From: Anaerolineaceae bacterium
Lineage (GTDB): Bacteria > Chloroflexota > Anaerolineae > Aggregatilineales > Phototrophicaceae
DNA length: 64,000 nucleotides
Direction: 5' to 3'
Assembly: GCA_020634165.1 (NCBI GenBank)
Contig: JACKCF010000002.1
Span: 372,001 to 436,000 of the forward strand
Shown: positions 15,268 to 23,945 of the stretch, piece by piece
Layout: the number at the start of each line of letters is the position of its first letter
How positions within the stretch are numbered: the stretch's first letter is position 1
The notes under the pieces: generated by a model
What the model was told of the DNA's origin: nothing
Database searches by the model: none
Seen by the model: the letters and a program-made list of their open reading frames with translations, nothing else
Translations under genes and position numbers: made by a program

Positions 15268-15774
15268 ATGGAAGCTGTGATCTTTCTTGTGGTACTGATT
15301 GGCTTTGTCATCATGCTGTCCCCCAGATTGTTTGATATGATGAAAACCGCCCAACGCGCTGTTGCAGAAGCTAAAAGTGTCGATTTCACTGCCCTGGCGG
15401 ATGCTGAATTACAGGATTATCTGCCTGACAAGAAAATGGCCGCCGCCGAACGCTACCGTGAACTGACAGGCATCGGGCTAGCCGATGCCCGCTGGGTAAT
15501 TGAACTCTATGTGGCGCATCCTGAGCTAGACGAGAAGTTGGCAATGCAACTCTACCTGGAAGAAGCGCGCGCTGAGTTTGAAGCTAACGACAAAAAAGGC
15601 GACCATCGCAAGCGCAAGATGAGTCGGCTGGCTGACGAAAACCAGGGTGAGGGCGTACGTGATCTGATCGCAGAGGGCAGGCTCGACGAAGCGGCCCATG
15701 TTTACGCTCAGTTCATGGGCGTCGATGAATATACCGCCCGTGCTGCCATTGAAAATATGGCACGAGGCTCTTAG
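15268..15774 (+). CDS. Membrane-anchored L7/L12-like domain protein, first copy
   Basis: A 168-residue protein. An N-terminal membrane helix (EAVIFLVVLIGFVIMLS) is followed by a cytoplasmic part. Residues ~40-75 contain MAAAERYRELTGIGLADARWVIE, recognisable as a variant of the ribosomal L7/L12 C-terminal helix-turn-helix (AIKxYRExTGxGLKEAKxxVE). The C-terminal ~40 residues (GVRDLIAEGRLDEAAHVYAQ, then a MGVDEYTARAAIE helix) look like a second, diverged copy of the same motif. ATG 15268 is chosen because GGAG lies 9 nt upstream, exactly as in the paralogue that follows. The role is unknown; L7/L12-like folds bind protein partners. Confidence 0.72.
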   Translation: MEAVIFLVVLIGFVIMLSPRLFDMMKTAQRAVAEAKSVDFTALADAELQDYLPDKKMAAAERYRELTGIGLADARWVIELYVAHPELDEKLAMQLYLEEARAEFEANDKKGDHRKRKMSRLADENQGEGVRDLIAEGRLDEAAHVYAQFMGVDEYTARAAIENMARGS

Positions 15775-15809
15775 CAACAATCAAATAAGCTGATGTGGAG
15801 GCGTGGCTC

Positions 15810-16277
15810 ATGATTGTGAGTTCGATCATTATCTTGATTATCATTCTGACAATCGCCGTTCTGTTCCTGCTTTACAACGCCAAGATGGACAAATCCGGGA
15901 TGCGTGCTGCCAGTTCCAAGGTCGCGATTGACAGCAAAGCGCTGGCCGACGACGAACTGCAATCCTACTTGCCCGACCAAAAAATCGCGGCTATCAAGCG
16001 CTACCGGGAATTAACAGGCGCGGGGCTAAAAGACGCGAAGGAAGCTGTAGAAGCCGCCATTGCCGACCCGGACCGCTTTAAAAGCAAACGCCTGGATGCC
16101 CTGCATCGCCTATCTGATGAAGCGCAGGGCGCAGGTGTGCGTGACCTGATTGCGGAAGGCAAGCTCGAAGAAGCCGCCAGGGTCTATGCGCAGTTCATGG
16201 GTGTCGATGAATACACTGCTCGCGCTGCCATTGAAGACATGGCCGAAGAGTTCCAGCAGAAAAGTGATACCTACTAG
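15810..16277 (+). CDS. Membrane-anchored L7/L12-like domain protein, second copy
   Basis: A 155-residue paralogue of the gene before it. An N-terminal transmembrane helix (IVSSIIILIIILTIAVLFLL) is followed by the closest L7/L12 match, KIAAIKRYRELTGAGLKDAK, and the shared C-terminal block GVRDLIAEGKLEEAARVYAQ + FMGVDEYTARAAIEDM. The middle region of the first copy is shortened here. GTGGAG precedes the ATG at the same 9-nt spacing. The two genes are 35 bp apart and probably co-transcribed; a terminator follows at 16344. No ribosomal function is implied, because true L7/L12 lacks a membrane anchor. Confidence 0.72.
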   Translation: MIVSSIIILIIILTIAVLFLLYNAKMDKSGMRAASSKVAIDSKALADDELQSYLPDQKIAAIKRYRELTGAGLKDAKEAVEAAIADPDRFKSKRLDALHRLSDEAQGAGVRDLIAEGKLEEAARVYAQFMGVDEYTARAAIEDMAEEFQQKSDTY

Positions 16278-16343
16278 GTACCCTATCCGTAAATAAGGTG
16301 AACCGGTCTGCATTCGGGTAATGTCGCCGGGATAGCCCATAAC

Positions 16344-16371
16344 AACGAGGATGCAACCCTCGTTTTCTTCT
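16344..16371 (+). terminator. Intrinsic terminator
   Basis: A 7-bp stem AACGAGG / CCTCGTT with a 7-nt loop, followed by TTCTTCTTT. It lies 66 bp after the second L7/L12-like gene. Confidence 0.6.
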
Positions 16372-16396
16372 TTACGGATATGTGAAGGATCATCTT

Positions 16397-17560
16397 ATGA
16401 CACGCCGCCGATACATCATCCTACTATTATTGCTTGTCCTCGTCCTGGCCGCCTGGACGTTTGTGCCCCAACCTTCACAACAAACAGACGAGGCCTTTTC
16501 TACGCCCAGCCCCCTTAACACAGCAGCACCTCGCAGCTATCGCCTGGGATTCACACCCTTTCCCTATGAAATCTCGATGGAAGCGGTCAACTGGGTCTAT
16601 GACACGTTAGCTGAAGACAGCGACGTCATCATGCAGCACTTTGATAATGGCGTCCCCTGGCCGGAAGCACTTATGGGCGAACCCTACAGCGACAACATCA
16701 TGAATGATTGGGAAATGCGCCGTTCTCTGACGCCGCCGGACCATGCCATTATCCTGTCGATGACGCCCATTGCCTTCTTTCGCGATAGCATTGCGCTCTA
16801 TCGTGGCGATCAGGATGATATGCCGCTGCCGGCTCCCTGGGATAGCTACACCTTCGAGGACCCTGAAGTCTCTACCGCGTATTTCAACCACATTCATCGT
16901 GCGATTGAGTACTTCCAGCCGGACTACCTGGTCATGGGCATTGAGGTCAACATGCTCCTGAGCAAGCGCCCTGACTTATGGGATGGCTATGTTGAGATGC
17001 AGCAGTTAGTCTATGACAAGCTCAAGACGCTTTACCCTGACTTGCCGATGATGGTTTCTGTGCTTGGCATGGCTTACTTCCCGCAGTATGCTCCTGAATA
17101 CGATGATCTTCCCGCCCAGTTGGCGGGATTGGAACAGTTGCTGCCCTACTCCGATTACTTTGCCATATCGCTCTATCCCTATCTCTCTTCGCTGGTGGAT
17201 GGCATTCCGCCACACTTCTTCGATGACTTATTCGCGCTGGCGGGCGACAAACCCATCGCCATCTCAGAGACAGGTTATCCTGCGCAGATATTGCAGATGC
17301 AAACGGTTGACTACACTTTTCCAGGAACACCGGAAAGACAAAATGCCTACATCACGGGCTTGCTTGCCCAGGCCGATGCCTATGACTTTCAGTTCATCGT
17401 CAATTTTGTCCTGCGGGATTATGATGCCTTGTATGAAGCCATTGGCGGCGGGGACTTGGCAGCCGTCTGGCGCGATACGGGCCTCTATAATGAAAATGGC
17501 CAACCGCGTCTGGCTTTAGAATCCTGGCGACAAACGCTGGCGCGACCATATATGCCTTAG
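16397..17560 (+). CDS. Exported TIM-barrel glycoside hydrolase-like protein
   Basis: A 387-residue protein with an N-terminal hydrophobic helix (IILLLLLVLVLAAW) and then a likely extracytoplasmic (beta/alpha)8 barrel. Landmarks are the DYLVMGIEVNMLL strand (a GxEvN motif, as at the acid/base position of clan A glycosidases), YFAISLYPY, and KPIAISETGYP near residue 300 (the ISETG motif of the nucleophile strand). This is close in style to GH53/GH39-like enzymes, but the family cannot be fixed by eye and the substrate is unknown. The start at ATG 16397 follows AAGGAT. It may contribute to plant polysaccharide use, as araBDA lies elsewhere in the window. Confidence 0.68.
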   Translation: MTRRRYIILLLLLVLVLAAWTFVPQPSQQTDEAFSTPSPLNTAAPRSYRLGFTPFPYEISMEAVNWVYDTLAEDSDVIMQHFDNGVPWPEALMGEPYSDNIMNDWEMRRSLTPPDHAIILSMTPIAFFRDSIALYRGDQDDMPLPAPWDSYTFEDPEVSTAYFNHIHRAIEYFQPDYLVMGIEVNMLLSKRPDLWDGYVEMQQLVYDKLKTLYPDLPMMVSVLGMAYFPQYAPEYDDLPAQLAGLEQLLPYSDYFAISLYPYLSSLVDGIPPHFFDDLFALAGDKPIAISETGYPAQILQMQTVDYTFPGTPERQNAYITGLLAQADAYDFQFIVNFVLRDYDALYEAIGGGDLAAVWRDTGLYNENGQPRLALESWRQTLARPYMP

Positions 17561-17632
17561 ACTATATAGGTAGTAAACGAATCGCTATGTGAAGTACTTT
17601 GGAGAAATCATACTCGCATCGGGGGAGCTATC

Positions 17633-17953
17633 ATGACCTATATTTGGAACGTCCTGGGATTTTTCTTCGCGCTCATTGCGATGGTGTGCTTTGGCACAGC
17701 GACAGCCATTCTGCTGCGGGCCATCACCATTGATGCCTTGCCGCCCGCGCTCGTCCAGAACGCTGTCGAAATTTCGCTTGCTCTGGATACGCCCGTAGAG
17801 AGCATCCTGACCCAGGCCCTGGTCTGGATCGGCATCATCATGGCGCTGCTGGCGCTGGTCATCTACATCGGCCTGCTGATGGGCGCCCGTCATGGGGAAA
17901 CCAAAGCCCTGCTGGATAAGATCGCTCGCCATACGCGCGGCACCACTTTCTAA
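17633..17953 (+). CDS. Small two-helix membrane protein, function unknown
   Basis: A 106-residue protein with two predicted transmembrane helices (IWNVLGFFFALIAMVCFGTA and ALVWIGIIMALLALVIYIGL) joined by a ~40-residue polar loop, and a short basic cytoplasmic tail. The start at 17633 has GGGGGAG immediately upstream. It sits between the glycosidase-like gene and a VOC gene in the same direction. I do not recognise the family. Confidence 0.68.
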   Translation: MTYIWNVLGFFFALIAMVCFGTATAILLRAITIDALPPALVQNAVEISLALDTPVESILTQALVWIGIIMALLALVIYIGLLMGARHGETKALLDKIARHTRGTTF

Positions 17954-17988
17954 ACGAATCCGCTATCGGCGTCAGAAAGGCCCAAAAG

Positions 17989-18345
17989 ATGAATTTCTCC
18001 TTCGGCGAAATCAACATCATCTGCACCAATCTGGACCGCACACTGCATTTCTATCGCGATGTCCTCGGCTTTACACCTACAACCGATGAAGAGGGCTTTT
18101 ATCACATGCAGTTTTGTGGCAACCAGTTTCTGCTGCTGCCGATAGCCAGTCAGCCATTGCCAGAATCACCATATGGCAGCATGGCCGGATGCTCATTGGA
18201 CTTGCAGGTTGGCGATCTCAAGGCGGCTTATGATTACTTCGTCGAGCAGGGCGTGACCATTGATACGCCCTGGCAGCCAGGTAAGTCGATGTTCGTCATC
18301 CGTGATCCTGATGGCCTGCCCTGGGAGATTGTAGGGGCAATGTAG
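17989..18345 (+). CDS. VOC family (glyoxalase-like) protein
   Basis: A 118-residue single VOC unit containing two beta-alpha-beta modules. Landmarks are INIICTNLDRTLHFYRDVLG at the start, GCSLDLQVGDLKAAYDYFVE in the middle, and the terminal FVIRDPDGLPWEIV strand, where E is the expected last metal ligand. Family members include glyoxalase I, extradiol dioxygenases and resistance proteins; the reaction is unknown here. It starts at ATG 17989 after AGAAAGG, 35 bp after the small membrane protein. Confidence 0.86.
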   Translation: MNFSFGEINIICTNLDRTLHFYRDVLGFTPTTDEEGFYHMQFCGNQFLLLPIASQPLPESPYGSMAGCSLDLQVGDLKAAYDYFVEQGVTIDTPWQPGKSMFVIRDPDGLPWEIVGAM

Positions 18346-18374
18346 TGACCTGTGGTTAGCATGTCTAGGGAAAT

Positions 18375-18408
18375 AAAATAGGCCGTGGCAGTAACCACGA
18401 CCTATTTT
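18375..18408. terminator. Bidirectional terminator between VOC and cold-shock genes
   Basis: A 14-bp stem with one mismatch (AAAATAGGCCGTGG / CCACGACCTATTTT) and a 6-nt loop. T-runs follow on both strands, and it sits between convergent genes. Confidence 0.8.
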
Positions 18409-18431
18409 TAGTTTTGCTGGTTCTAGTAGAA

Positions 18432-18644
18432 CTAGCCTTCGATGACCTTAACGGCGCTGGCCTGCAGGCCCTTCTTGCCCTGGGTCACTTCGAACTCTAC
18501 CTGCGCACCTTCTTCAAGGCTGCGGTAACCGCTTGACTGAATTTCTGAGTAGTGGACGAAGAGGTCTTCGCCGTTCTGCTGAGAAATGAAGCCGAAGCCC
18601 TTTGTCGCGTTGAACCATTTTACGGTACCAGTTGTACGTGCCAT
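18432..18644 (-). CDS. Cold-shock domain protein (CspA family)
   Basis: A 70-residue single cold-shock domain. It carries TGTVKWFNATKGFGFI (strand 1 and RNP-1 KGFGFI) and DLFVHYSEI (RNP-2). It binds single-stranded RNA/DNA and acts as an RNA chaperone in known members. The length is exactly that of the family. The start at 18644 has GGAG 9 nt upstream. The ~300-bp upstream region is long, which is typical of cspA-type leaders, although a promoter is not assigned with confidence. Confidence 0.96.
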   Translation of the reverse strand: MARTTGTVKWFNATKGFGFISQQNGEDLFVHYSEIQSSGYRSLEEGAQVEFEVTQGKKGLQASAVKVIEG

Positions 18645-19029
18645 TGTTATTCACTCCTGAATAATCGGGTTATGCCACAAACCGCCCATACACGCCGCTA
18701 TCCGGTTCCCCGGATTTGATGGGGTACTTCTTGGAGATTACTCAAGACAACTGCACAACAACCATCGCTTGCGACAGATCTGATGCTGCTAGTTCTGTTG
18801 TAGTCTCTGCTGGGGTTTATCGGGTGTTTAACCATTCCACCAATACGGTCAAGACACAGCGTCTTATTTCTTCCCGTATCGCACGATAAGGATAACATAG
18901 TTTTTAATAAAAGATATAGCGAGTTTTTCATTTCTTGACAGGACTCATCTCCCATTCACCCTGCTATAGAGGGATGCCCGTATCGTATACTTGCGCCGTA
19001 AATAGCTTGTGCTTTCCAGAGGCCGCTCC
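18645..19029. promoter_or_regulatory. Divergent upstream region of the cold-shock and YitT genes
   Basis: About 385 bp, probably including a long 5' leader of the cold-shock gene. A minus-strand TTGACC with TTAAAC 15 bp later occurs near 18830-18852. A plus-strand TTGACA (18935-18940) has no well-spaced -10. A minus frame of 85 codons here lacks coding features. Confidence 0.4.
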
Positions 19030-19926
19030 ATGACGCTTAAGACCATAACCCGCAAGACCATCTTAGGCACCATTATGCTCTACATCCAATTGGTGATCGC
19101 TGCCTTGCTGGGTGCGGCGTCAGTGGTCTTCTTTCTGGTCCCAGCGGATATCGCGCCGCAGGGTGTCAGTGGTCTGGCGGCGATGGCCAATACCCTGTTC
19201 AACACTCCGGTTGGCCTGGGCATCCTTGTGATGAACATTCCCATTCAATACATGGGCTACAAGATGCTCCCTGGCGGTTGGCGCGTGGTCACGCGGTCGC
19301 TGGTCGTCATCATCATCTATAGTATCGCCATCGACCTGATGACGCCTTTGGTGCAGGGGGCTGGCTTCAGCGATGATCGTCTGCTCAATACGCTTTTTGG
19401 CGGCATCCTTGGAGGTATTTCCGGCGGTATGGTCTACCGGGCTGGGGCCAACTTTGGCGGCACATCCACTATCGCCCAGATTTTGCGCCACCGCACCGGC
19501 ATTCCGATGAGCAGCATCTTCCTGTATACCGATACAGCTATCGTCCTATTGGCCGGATGGGTCTATGGCCTGGAAGGCGCACTTTACGCGATGGTCGTCG
19601 TCTTCCTGGGGGGCATGGCCTCTGATTATGTGATGGAAGGCCCCAGCGTCATCCGCACGGCGGTCATCATCACCAATGAGCCGCAAGCCGTCTCTGCTGC
19701 GATCATCAGCCAGTTGCATCGCGGTGTCACCGGCTGGGAGGCCACAGGCATGTATACCGGACAATCGCGCACCGTGCTCTATGTGACGATTTCCCGCTCC
19801 CAGGTCAATGACCTGCGCGACCTCGTATCCTCAATTGATCCGGTAGCATTCATCGTCATTGGCCAGGGCCACACCGCCTACGGCGAAGGGTTTAAAACGC
19901 TCAGCAAGTCGGACGATCCCCTCTAA
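19030..19926 (+). CDS. YitT family membrane protein (DUF161/DUF2179)
   Basis: A 298-residue protein. It has an N-terminal integral-membrane part with about five helices (LVIAALLGAASVVFFLVPA, ILVMNIPIQYMGYKML, SLVVIIIYSIAIDLMTP), the conserved GANFGGTSTIAQIL motif, and a C-terminal soluble DUF2179 domain (RTAVIITNEPQAVSAAII to AFIVIGQGHTAYGEGF). This architecture is that of the YitT/YvjA family of putative transport-related proteins with unknown substrate. ATG 19030 is preferred to an upstream GTG because AGAGG lies directly before it. Confidence 0.88.
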   Translation: MTLKTITRKTILGTIMLYIQLVIAALLGAASVVFFLVPADIAPQGVSGLAAMANTLFNTPVGLGILVMNIPIQYMGYKMLPGGWRVVTRSLVVIIIYSIAIDLMTPLVQGAGFSDDRLLNTLFGGILGGISGGMVYRAGANFGGTSTIAQILRHRTGIPMSSIFLYTDTAIVLLAGWVYGLEGALYAMVVVFLGGMASDYVMEGPSVIRTAVIITNEPQAVSAAIISQLHRGVTGWEATGMYTGQSRTVLYVTISRSQVNDLRDLVSSIDPVAFIVIGQGHTAYGEGFKTLSKSDDPL

Positions 19927-20072
19927 ATTGACGCCTTTTTTACAACCTCCGCGTTGTAAAGCACCAACTTTTATAACTTTTTTCCAACGATTCCGTTGTG
20001 GCGGTGCAAGGTTGGTTTATCATAATAGGCGTTACAGAAGTGTAATTTATGGGTTAGTTAGGGGATTGTGAT

Positions 20073-23000
20073 ATGGGCAGACGCCGCCTGATCTGGTTGA
20101 CGGCCGTCCTTGTATTGTCATTGACGGTCATGATCGCGAATGCACAACAGGATGCCTGTGTGCAGTTGGTGCAGCAAGCGCTGGCCGCGGTCGACGAAAA
20201 TTGTGATGGTTTATCGCGCAATAGTGCCTGTTATGGCTTTAATCGCGTCGATGCCTCGTTTGTACAAGAAGTTGCTGAAGATTATTTTTCTCTCCCAGCA
20301 GATACAACAGCCATTGTTGAACTAGCAGAAATCGCGACGGCTGGCCTGGATACAGCGCTTGAGCAGTGGGGTGTGGCTGTCATGAGCGTGCAGGCCAACG
20401 TGCCTAACGTCTTACCTGGCCAGAATGTGACCTTCATGCTGGTTGGTGATGTTGAAGTCGAAAACGCGGTTGACCCTGAAGACGCCTTCGAGTCGGTCGA
20501 TCCGATTCCAGCCGTAACAGAGGTCAGCGCCAATATTCGCAGTGGCCCCAGCCGCCGCAGCAATGTAGTTAGCAGCCTGGGTCGCAATCGCGATGTCCTC
20601 GTCGATGGCCAGAGTGCTGATGGCGAGTGGCTGCGTGTGATATTCGATGAGCGCATCGGCTGGATGAGCCGCTCGGTGCTGGTTGATGATGCCGCTTTTG
20701 ACGACTTGCCTGTGTATGATGGCTTCCAGCGTGCCCCGATGCAGTCTTTCTACCTGACGACTGGCATCGGTGGTGTCCGGTGTGAAGCCGCCACCGATAG
20801 CGTCCTCGTTGTTCAAGGCCCTGAAGGCATTAACATCGATCTGACGGTCAACGGTGCGCGTATCCAGATTGGTTCGACCATCATCATTCGCTTGCTGCCG
20901 CCTGGTGACGTGCTGGAATTCATCGTCATCGATGGTCACCTGACGATTTATGATGACGAAAACGGCACCGAAACTCTCGTTCCAGAAGGGTATCGCACAA
21001 CCATGTGCCTTGCCGATGGCGAAGACCTCGGCCTTGATGGCAACATCGATGACCTCACCGTCAATTGCCCGCCCTCCCCGCCGGAACCCGTGAGTCCTGA
21101 TGAATTTGGTCAGTTCTGTACGCTGGAAGACGTCTCGCCCGATTTGCTGAATTACGGCATTATCGTCGAATCCTGCGGTGAGGACCTTGACCCTGAGATG
21201 GGCATCATCGTTACCAACAATGATCCGGACCAGCCGATTATCATCGGCAGCCCGCCCAATCCGTCTGCGGACGAGACCACCACCTGCGATCAGTTCGCAC
21301 TGCTGGACCCGCTCGGTGGCATCCCCGCGACGCCCTACACGTATAAGTGGAGCAGTTTGTCGGGCGCGGAATGGTACAAGGTCATGTTCTGGAATGCGCA
21401 GGACAATCTGCTCGCAGCGGAATTCCGCGTGGATGCACCAACAACCAGCATCCTGGCAAACATCGGCCAATACCCAACAGGTGCTTTCATTCAGTGGGAA
21501 GTCCTGGCGATGGATGGCGAGGCGATCCTCTGCTCGACGGACCGTAGTGCCGTTACCGAGCGCATTGGCGATCCGAACCCGCCGCCAGCCGAAGACGATA
21601 GTTTGTCGGCATCCTGGGTCTGCGATACATACAGTAATGGCGAATCTATAGCCACTGCCCAGATCAGTTGGAGTGGCGCAGACAGCGATGTCAGCATCAT
21701 CTGGGACATAGGGGATGGCGATAGCAGCACGACCGGTGCCGCGCCATCTGGCAGCACCATCGTCGATCTGTGGATTGGCTATTCCATGGGCGGTACCGTC
21801 AGCGACAGCGACGAAACCGTTGAACTGCCAGCGCTCAACTGCCTTGATGAACCACCGCCACCGCCGCCGCCAACACCGCTGAACGCGAGTTGGACCTGTA
21901 CAACAATGGGTGATGGTGAAACCCCGGCAACGGCGACCATCGTCTGGAGCAGTGCCGATAGCACCGTCAATATCAGCTATGACAATGGCGTCAACACCGT
22001 CAATACATCCGGTTCGGCACCCAGTGGCAGCCAGGTTGTTAGCCTGCTGACCAGCTTCTCGGAAGGTGGTACCGTCAGCGATCTGGATGATACGGTCAAT
22101 CTGCCTTCACTGGATTGCTACGAAGCGCCACCGCCACCGCCGCCCGGTCCGTTGGCTGCAAGCTGGTCTTGCACCACGCTCGGTAATGGCGACAACATCC
22201 CATCCACAGCGACCATCGTCTGGAGCGAAGCCGACAGCACCGTCAACATCGCCTATGACAACAGCGGCACACAGGCCAATACAACTGGCCCTGCTCCCAG
22301 TGGTAGTACAGTCGTTACCCTTGAATTTGGCTACGCCGAAGGTGGTACCGTCAGTGATGCTGATGAGCAAGTCTCATTAGGTGGACTAAACTGTATTCAA
22401 CAGCCGCCTCCACCACCGCCCCCCGGTCCGCTGGCTGCCAGTTGGTCCTGCACGACGCTGGGCAATGGGGATGGCACGCCTGCGACAGCCACCATCAACT
22501 GGAGCGAAGCCGATAGCACGGTTGCTATTAACTTTGATGATGGGGGTACGCCGAAAAGTACATCGGGCGGCGCTCCGTCTGGTAGCACAGTCGTGACCCT
22601 GGATAGTGCCATATCCAACGGCGGCACGGTTGCCGATACCGATGAGACAATCAACCTGCCTGCGCTGGACTGCCTGCAGCCACCGCCGCCACCACCGCCG
22701 CCCGGTCCGCTGACTGCAAGCTGGTCCTGCGCGACCATCGGCAATGGCGACAACATCCCATCAACAGCGACCATCGTCTGGGGTGGTGCCGATAGCACGG
22801 TTGCGATTAACTACGATAATAGCGACACTCCGGCCAGCACCAGCGGTGGCGCGCCCAGTGGCAGCACTGTCGTGAACCTCACCTTCGGCTTTTCAACAGG
22901 GGGCACGGTTGCGGATGCCGATGAGACCGTCAACCTGCCATCGTTGGACTGCCTGCCGCAGCCCCCGCCACCCCCACCGCCTGGACCACTGTCCGCGCGT

Positions 23001-23222
23001 TGGCAGTGCGAAGGAGCATTCAATGCCCGTGTCACCTGGACCGGAGCAGATCAGAATGTGACGATTGACTACGATAATAGTGGTCAACCGAATTCGGTCA
23101 CAACCGGGCCATTCCCCGATGGATCAGTACTTGTGCCACTGTCCGGCACCTGGTCGGAAACAGGTGGTACTGTCAAAGATAGCGACGAAACCGTGAGCTT
23201 CGGTGGACTTAGCTGCGGCTAA
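20073..23222 (+). CDS. Large secreted protein with SH3b domain and six C-terminal SWxC repeats
   Basis: A 1049-residue exported protein. The signal peptide is RRRLIWLTAVLVLSLTVMI..ANAQ. Residues ~145-205 form a bacterial SH3 domain (VSANIRSGPSRRSNVVSSLG, then GEWLRVIF and IGWMSRSVL). Residues ~210-350 are a beta-rich segment, and ~415-500 a fibronectin-like segment (TYKWSSLSGAEWYKVMFWN). From ~508 to the end come six tandem ~80-95-residue repeats: SASWxC near the start, ADSTV in the middle, GGTVxDxDETV and LxC at the end. Pro runs of 6-8 residues link them. Paired Cys in each repeat suggest disulfides. The function is unknown; it is probably a cell-surface or extracellular binding protein. 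Confidence 0.85.
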   Translation: MGRRRLIWLTAVLVLSLTVMIANAQQDACVQLVQQALAAVDENCDGLSRNSACYGFNRVDASFVQEVAEDYFSLPADTTAIVELAEIATAGLDTALEQWGVAVMSVQANVPNVLPGQNVTFMLVGDVEVENAVDPEDAFESVDPIPAVTEVSANIRSGPSRRSNVVSSLGRNRDVLVDGQSADGEWLRVIFDERIGWMSRSVLVDDAAFDDLPVYDGFQRAPMQSFYLTTGIGGVRCEAATDSVLVVQGPEGINIDLTVNGARIQIGSTIIIRLLPPGDVLEFIVIDGHLTIYDDENGTETLVPEGYRTTMCLADGEDLGLDGNIDDLTVNCPPSPPEPVSPDEFGQFCTLEDVSPDLLNYGIIVESCGEDLDPEMGIIVTNNDPDQPIIIGSPPNPSADETTTCDQFALLDPLGGIPATPYTYKWSSLSGAEWYKVMFWNAQDNLLAAEFRVDAPTTSILANIGQYPTGAFIQWEVLAMDGEAILCSTDRSAVTERIGDPNPPPAEDDSLSASWVCDTYSNGESIATAQISWSGADSDVSIIWDIGDGDSSTTGAAPSGSTIVDLWIGYSMGGTVSDSDETVELPALNCLDEPPPPPPPTPLNASWTCTTMGDGETPATATIVWSSADSTVNISYDNGVNTVNTSGSAPSGSQVVSLLTSFSEGGTVSDLDDTVNLPSLDCYEAPPPPPPGPLAASWSCTTLGNGDNIPSTATIVWSEADSTVNIAYDNSGTQANTTGPAPSGSTVVTLEFGYAEGGTVSDADEQVSLGGLNCIQQPPPPPPPGPLAASWSCTTLGNGDGTPATATINWSEADSTVAINFDDGGTPKSTSGGAPSGSTVVTLDSAISNGGTVADTDETINLPALDCLQPPPPPPPPGPLTASWSCATIGNGDNIPSTATIVWGGADSTVAINYDNSDTPASTSGGAPSGSTVVNLTFGFSTGGTVADADETVNLPSLDCLPQPPPPPPPGPLSARWQCEGAFNARVTWTGADQNVTIDYDNSGQPNSVTTGPFPDGSVLVPLSGTWSETGGTVKDSDETVSFGGLSCG
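21598..23219 (+). repeat. Six in-frame ~270-bp repeats encoding SWxC modules
   Basis: Consecutive units inside the secreted protein gene are separated by CCG/CCA-rich proline linkers (about 21850, 22128, 22405, 22680 and 22962). Units three to five are most alike, and the last unit is shorter at its start. Confidence 0.8.
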
Positions 23223-23245
23223 ACGGGCCTGAGCAGCATCTAAAG

Positions 23246-23274
23246 AGGACAGGGCAATCGCTCTGTCCTTTTTC
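23246..23274 (+). terminator. Intrinsic terminator of the large secreted protein gene
   Basis: A 7-bp stem AGGACAG / CTGTCCT with a 10-nt loop and a following TTTTTC, 24 bp after the stop codon. Confidence 0.75.
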
Positions 23275-23292
23275 TTTGGCTCGTGACGCTGG

Positions 23293-23655
23293 CTAAGGGG
23301 CTTCGTTCCTGGGTTCACCGCGCCCGATGGACACAATCCGTACAGGCCCATCTGCCGAGTCCAGATAGTAGACGAAGTAATCTCTCAGCAGCGTCCTGTC
23401 ATCAATCCGGCTCAGGGCATCGAACTTGCGCAGGTAACGCAGCGCGTCCTGTGGCAGCGCAACCGAAAAATCTGCACTGTCCCATGCATTGCCCTGCGGC
23501 GCTTCGCAGTAAAACAGCTTTGGGAAGAACAGCCAGCAGATGTCATCCGGCTCCTGTCGGGTCAATTCAACCACCAGCGGCTGATGGTTCCTGATATCTG
23601 ATGTAATACAACAATGCCATTTTTCAGGCTCATCCAGTTGGAAGTGATTCTGCAT
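23293..23655 (-). CDS. Hypothetical cytoplasmic protein
   Basis: A protein of about 120 residues if it starts at ATG 23655 (MQNHFQLDEPEKWHC). A TTG at 23700 would add 15 residues. Neither start has a clear ribosome site. It contains ITSDIRNHQPLVVELTRQEP, ICWLFFPKLFYC and ALPQDALRYLRKFD and ends with a basic GRGEPRNEAP tail. There is no recognised domain. It converges on the large secreted gene and sits downstream of the TIR-WD40 gene on the same strand, 290 bp away, so the two are probably not one operon. Confidence 0.55.
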   Translation of the reverse strand: MQNHFQLDEPEKWHCCITSDIRNHQPLVVELTRQEPDDICWLFFPKLFYCEAPQGNAWDSADFSVALPQDALRYLRKFDALSRIDDRTLLRDYFVYYLDSADGPVRIVSIGRGEPRNEAP

Positions 23656-23945
23656 AGAGGTATCAGCTTTAACGCTATATTTTGGATGTTGGACGTACAA
23701 CAGGGCCTGAAGGAGGGGGTGTAAAGGCTATTTAGCGCAATCAAAACACACGGGAGGGACACATCAGTATCCCTCCGCCCATCATCAGACCCTATTCTGC
23801 TATTTATTATAGAAGAAGGTTGTTTTTGAAGTAGGACGAGTCCAGGTAATCTATAACCACTTACTTACCAGTCGCCACACTTTTTTTGTAAAACGCAGCT
23901 TTATATCCAAACTGCGCGCAAAATATGCCTTCCCAAGACTGCCGA

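Noticed and set aside
18331..18345. GTAGGGGCAATG resembling the start of the dispersed palindromes
   Set aside because: It is the coding end of the VOC gene and has no inverted arm.
18698..18955. 85-codon minus-strand frame upstream of the cold-shock gene
   Set aside because: More likely part of the long leader and promoter of the cold-shock gene; no ribosome site.
21598..23219. CRISPR or noncoding satellite in the large secreted gene
   Set aside because: The repeats are ~270 bp, in frame, and encode conserved protein modules.
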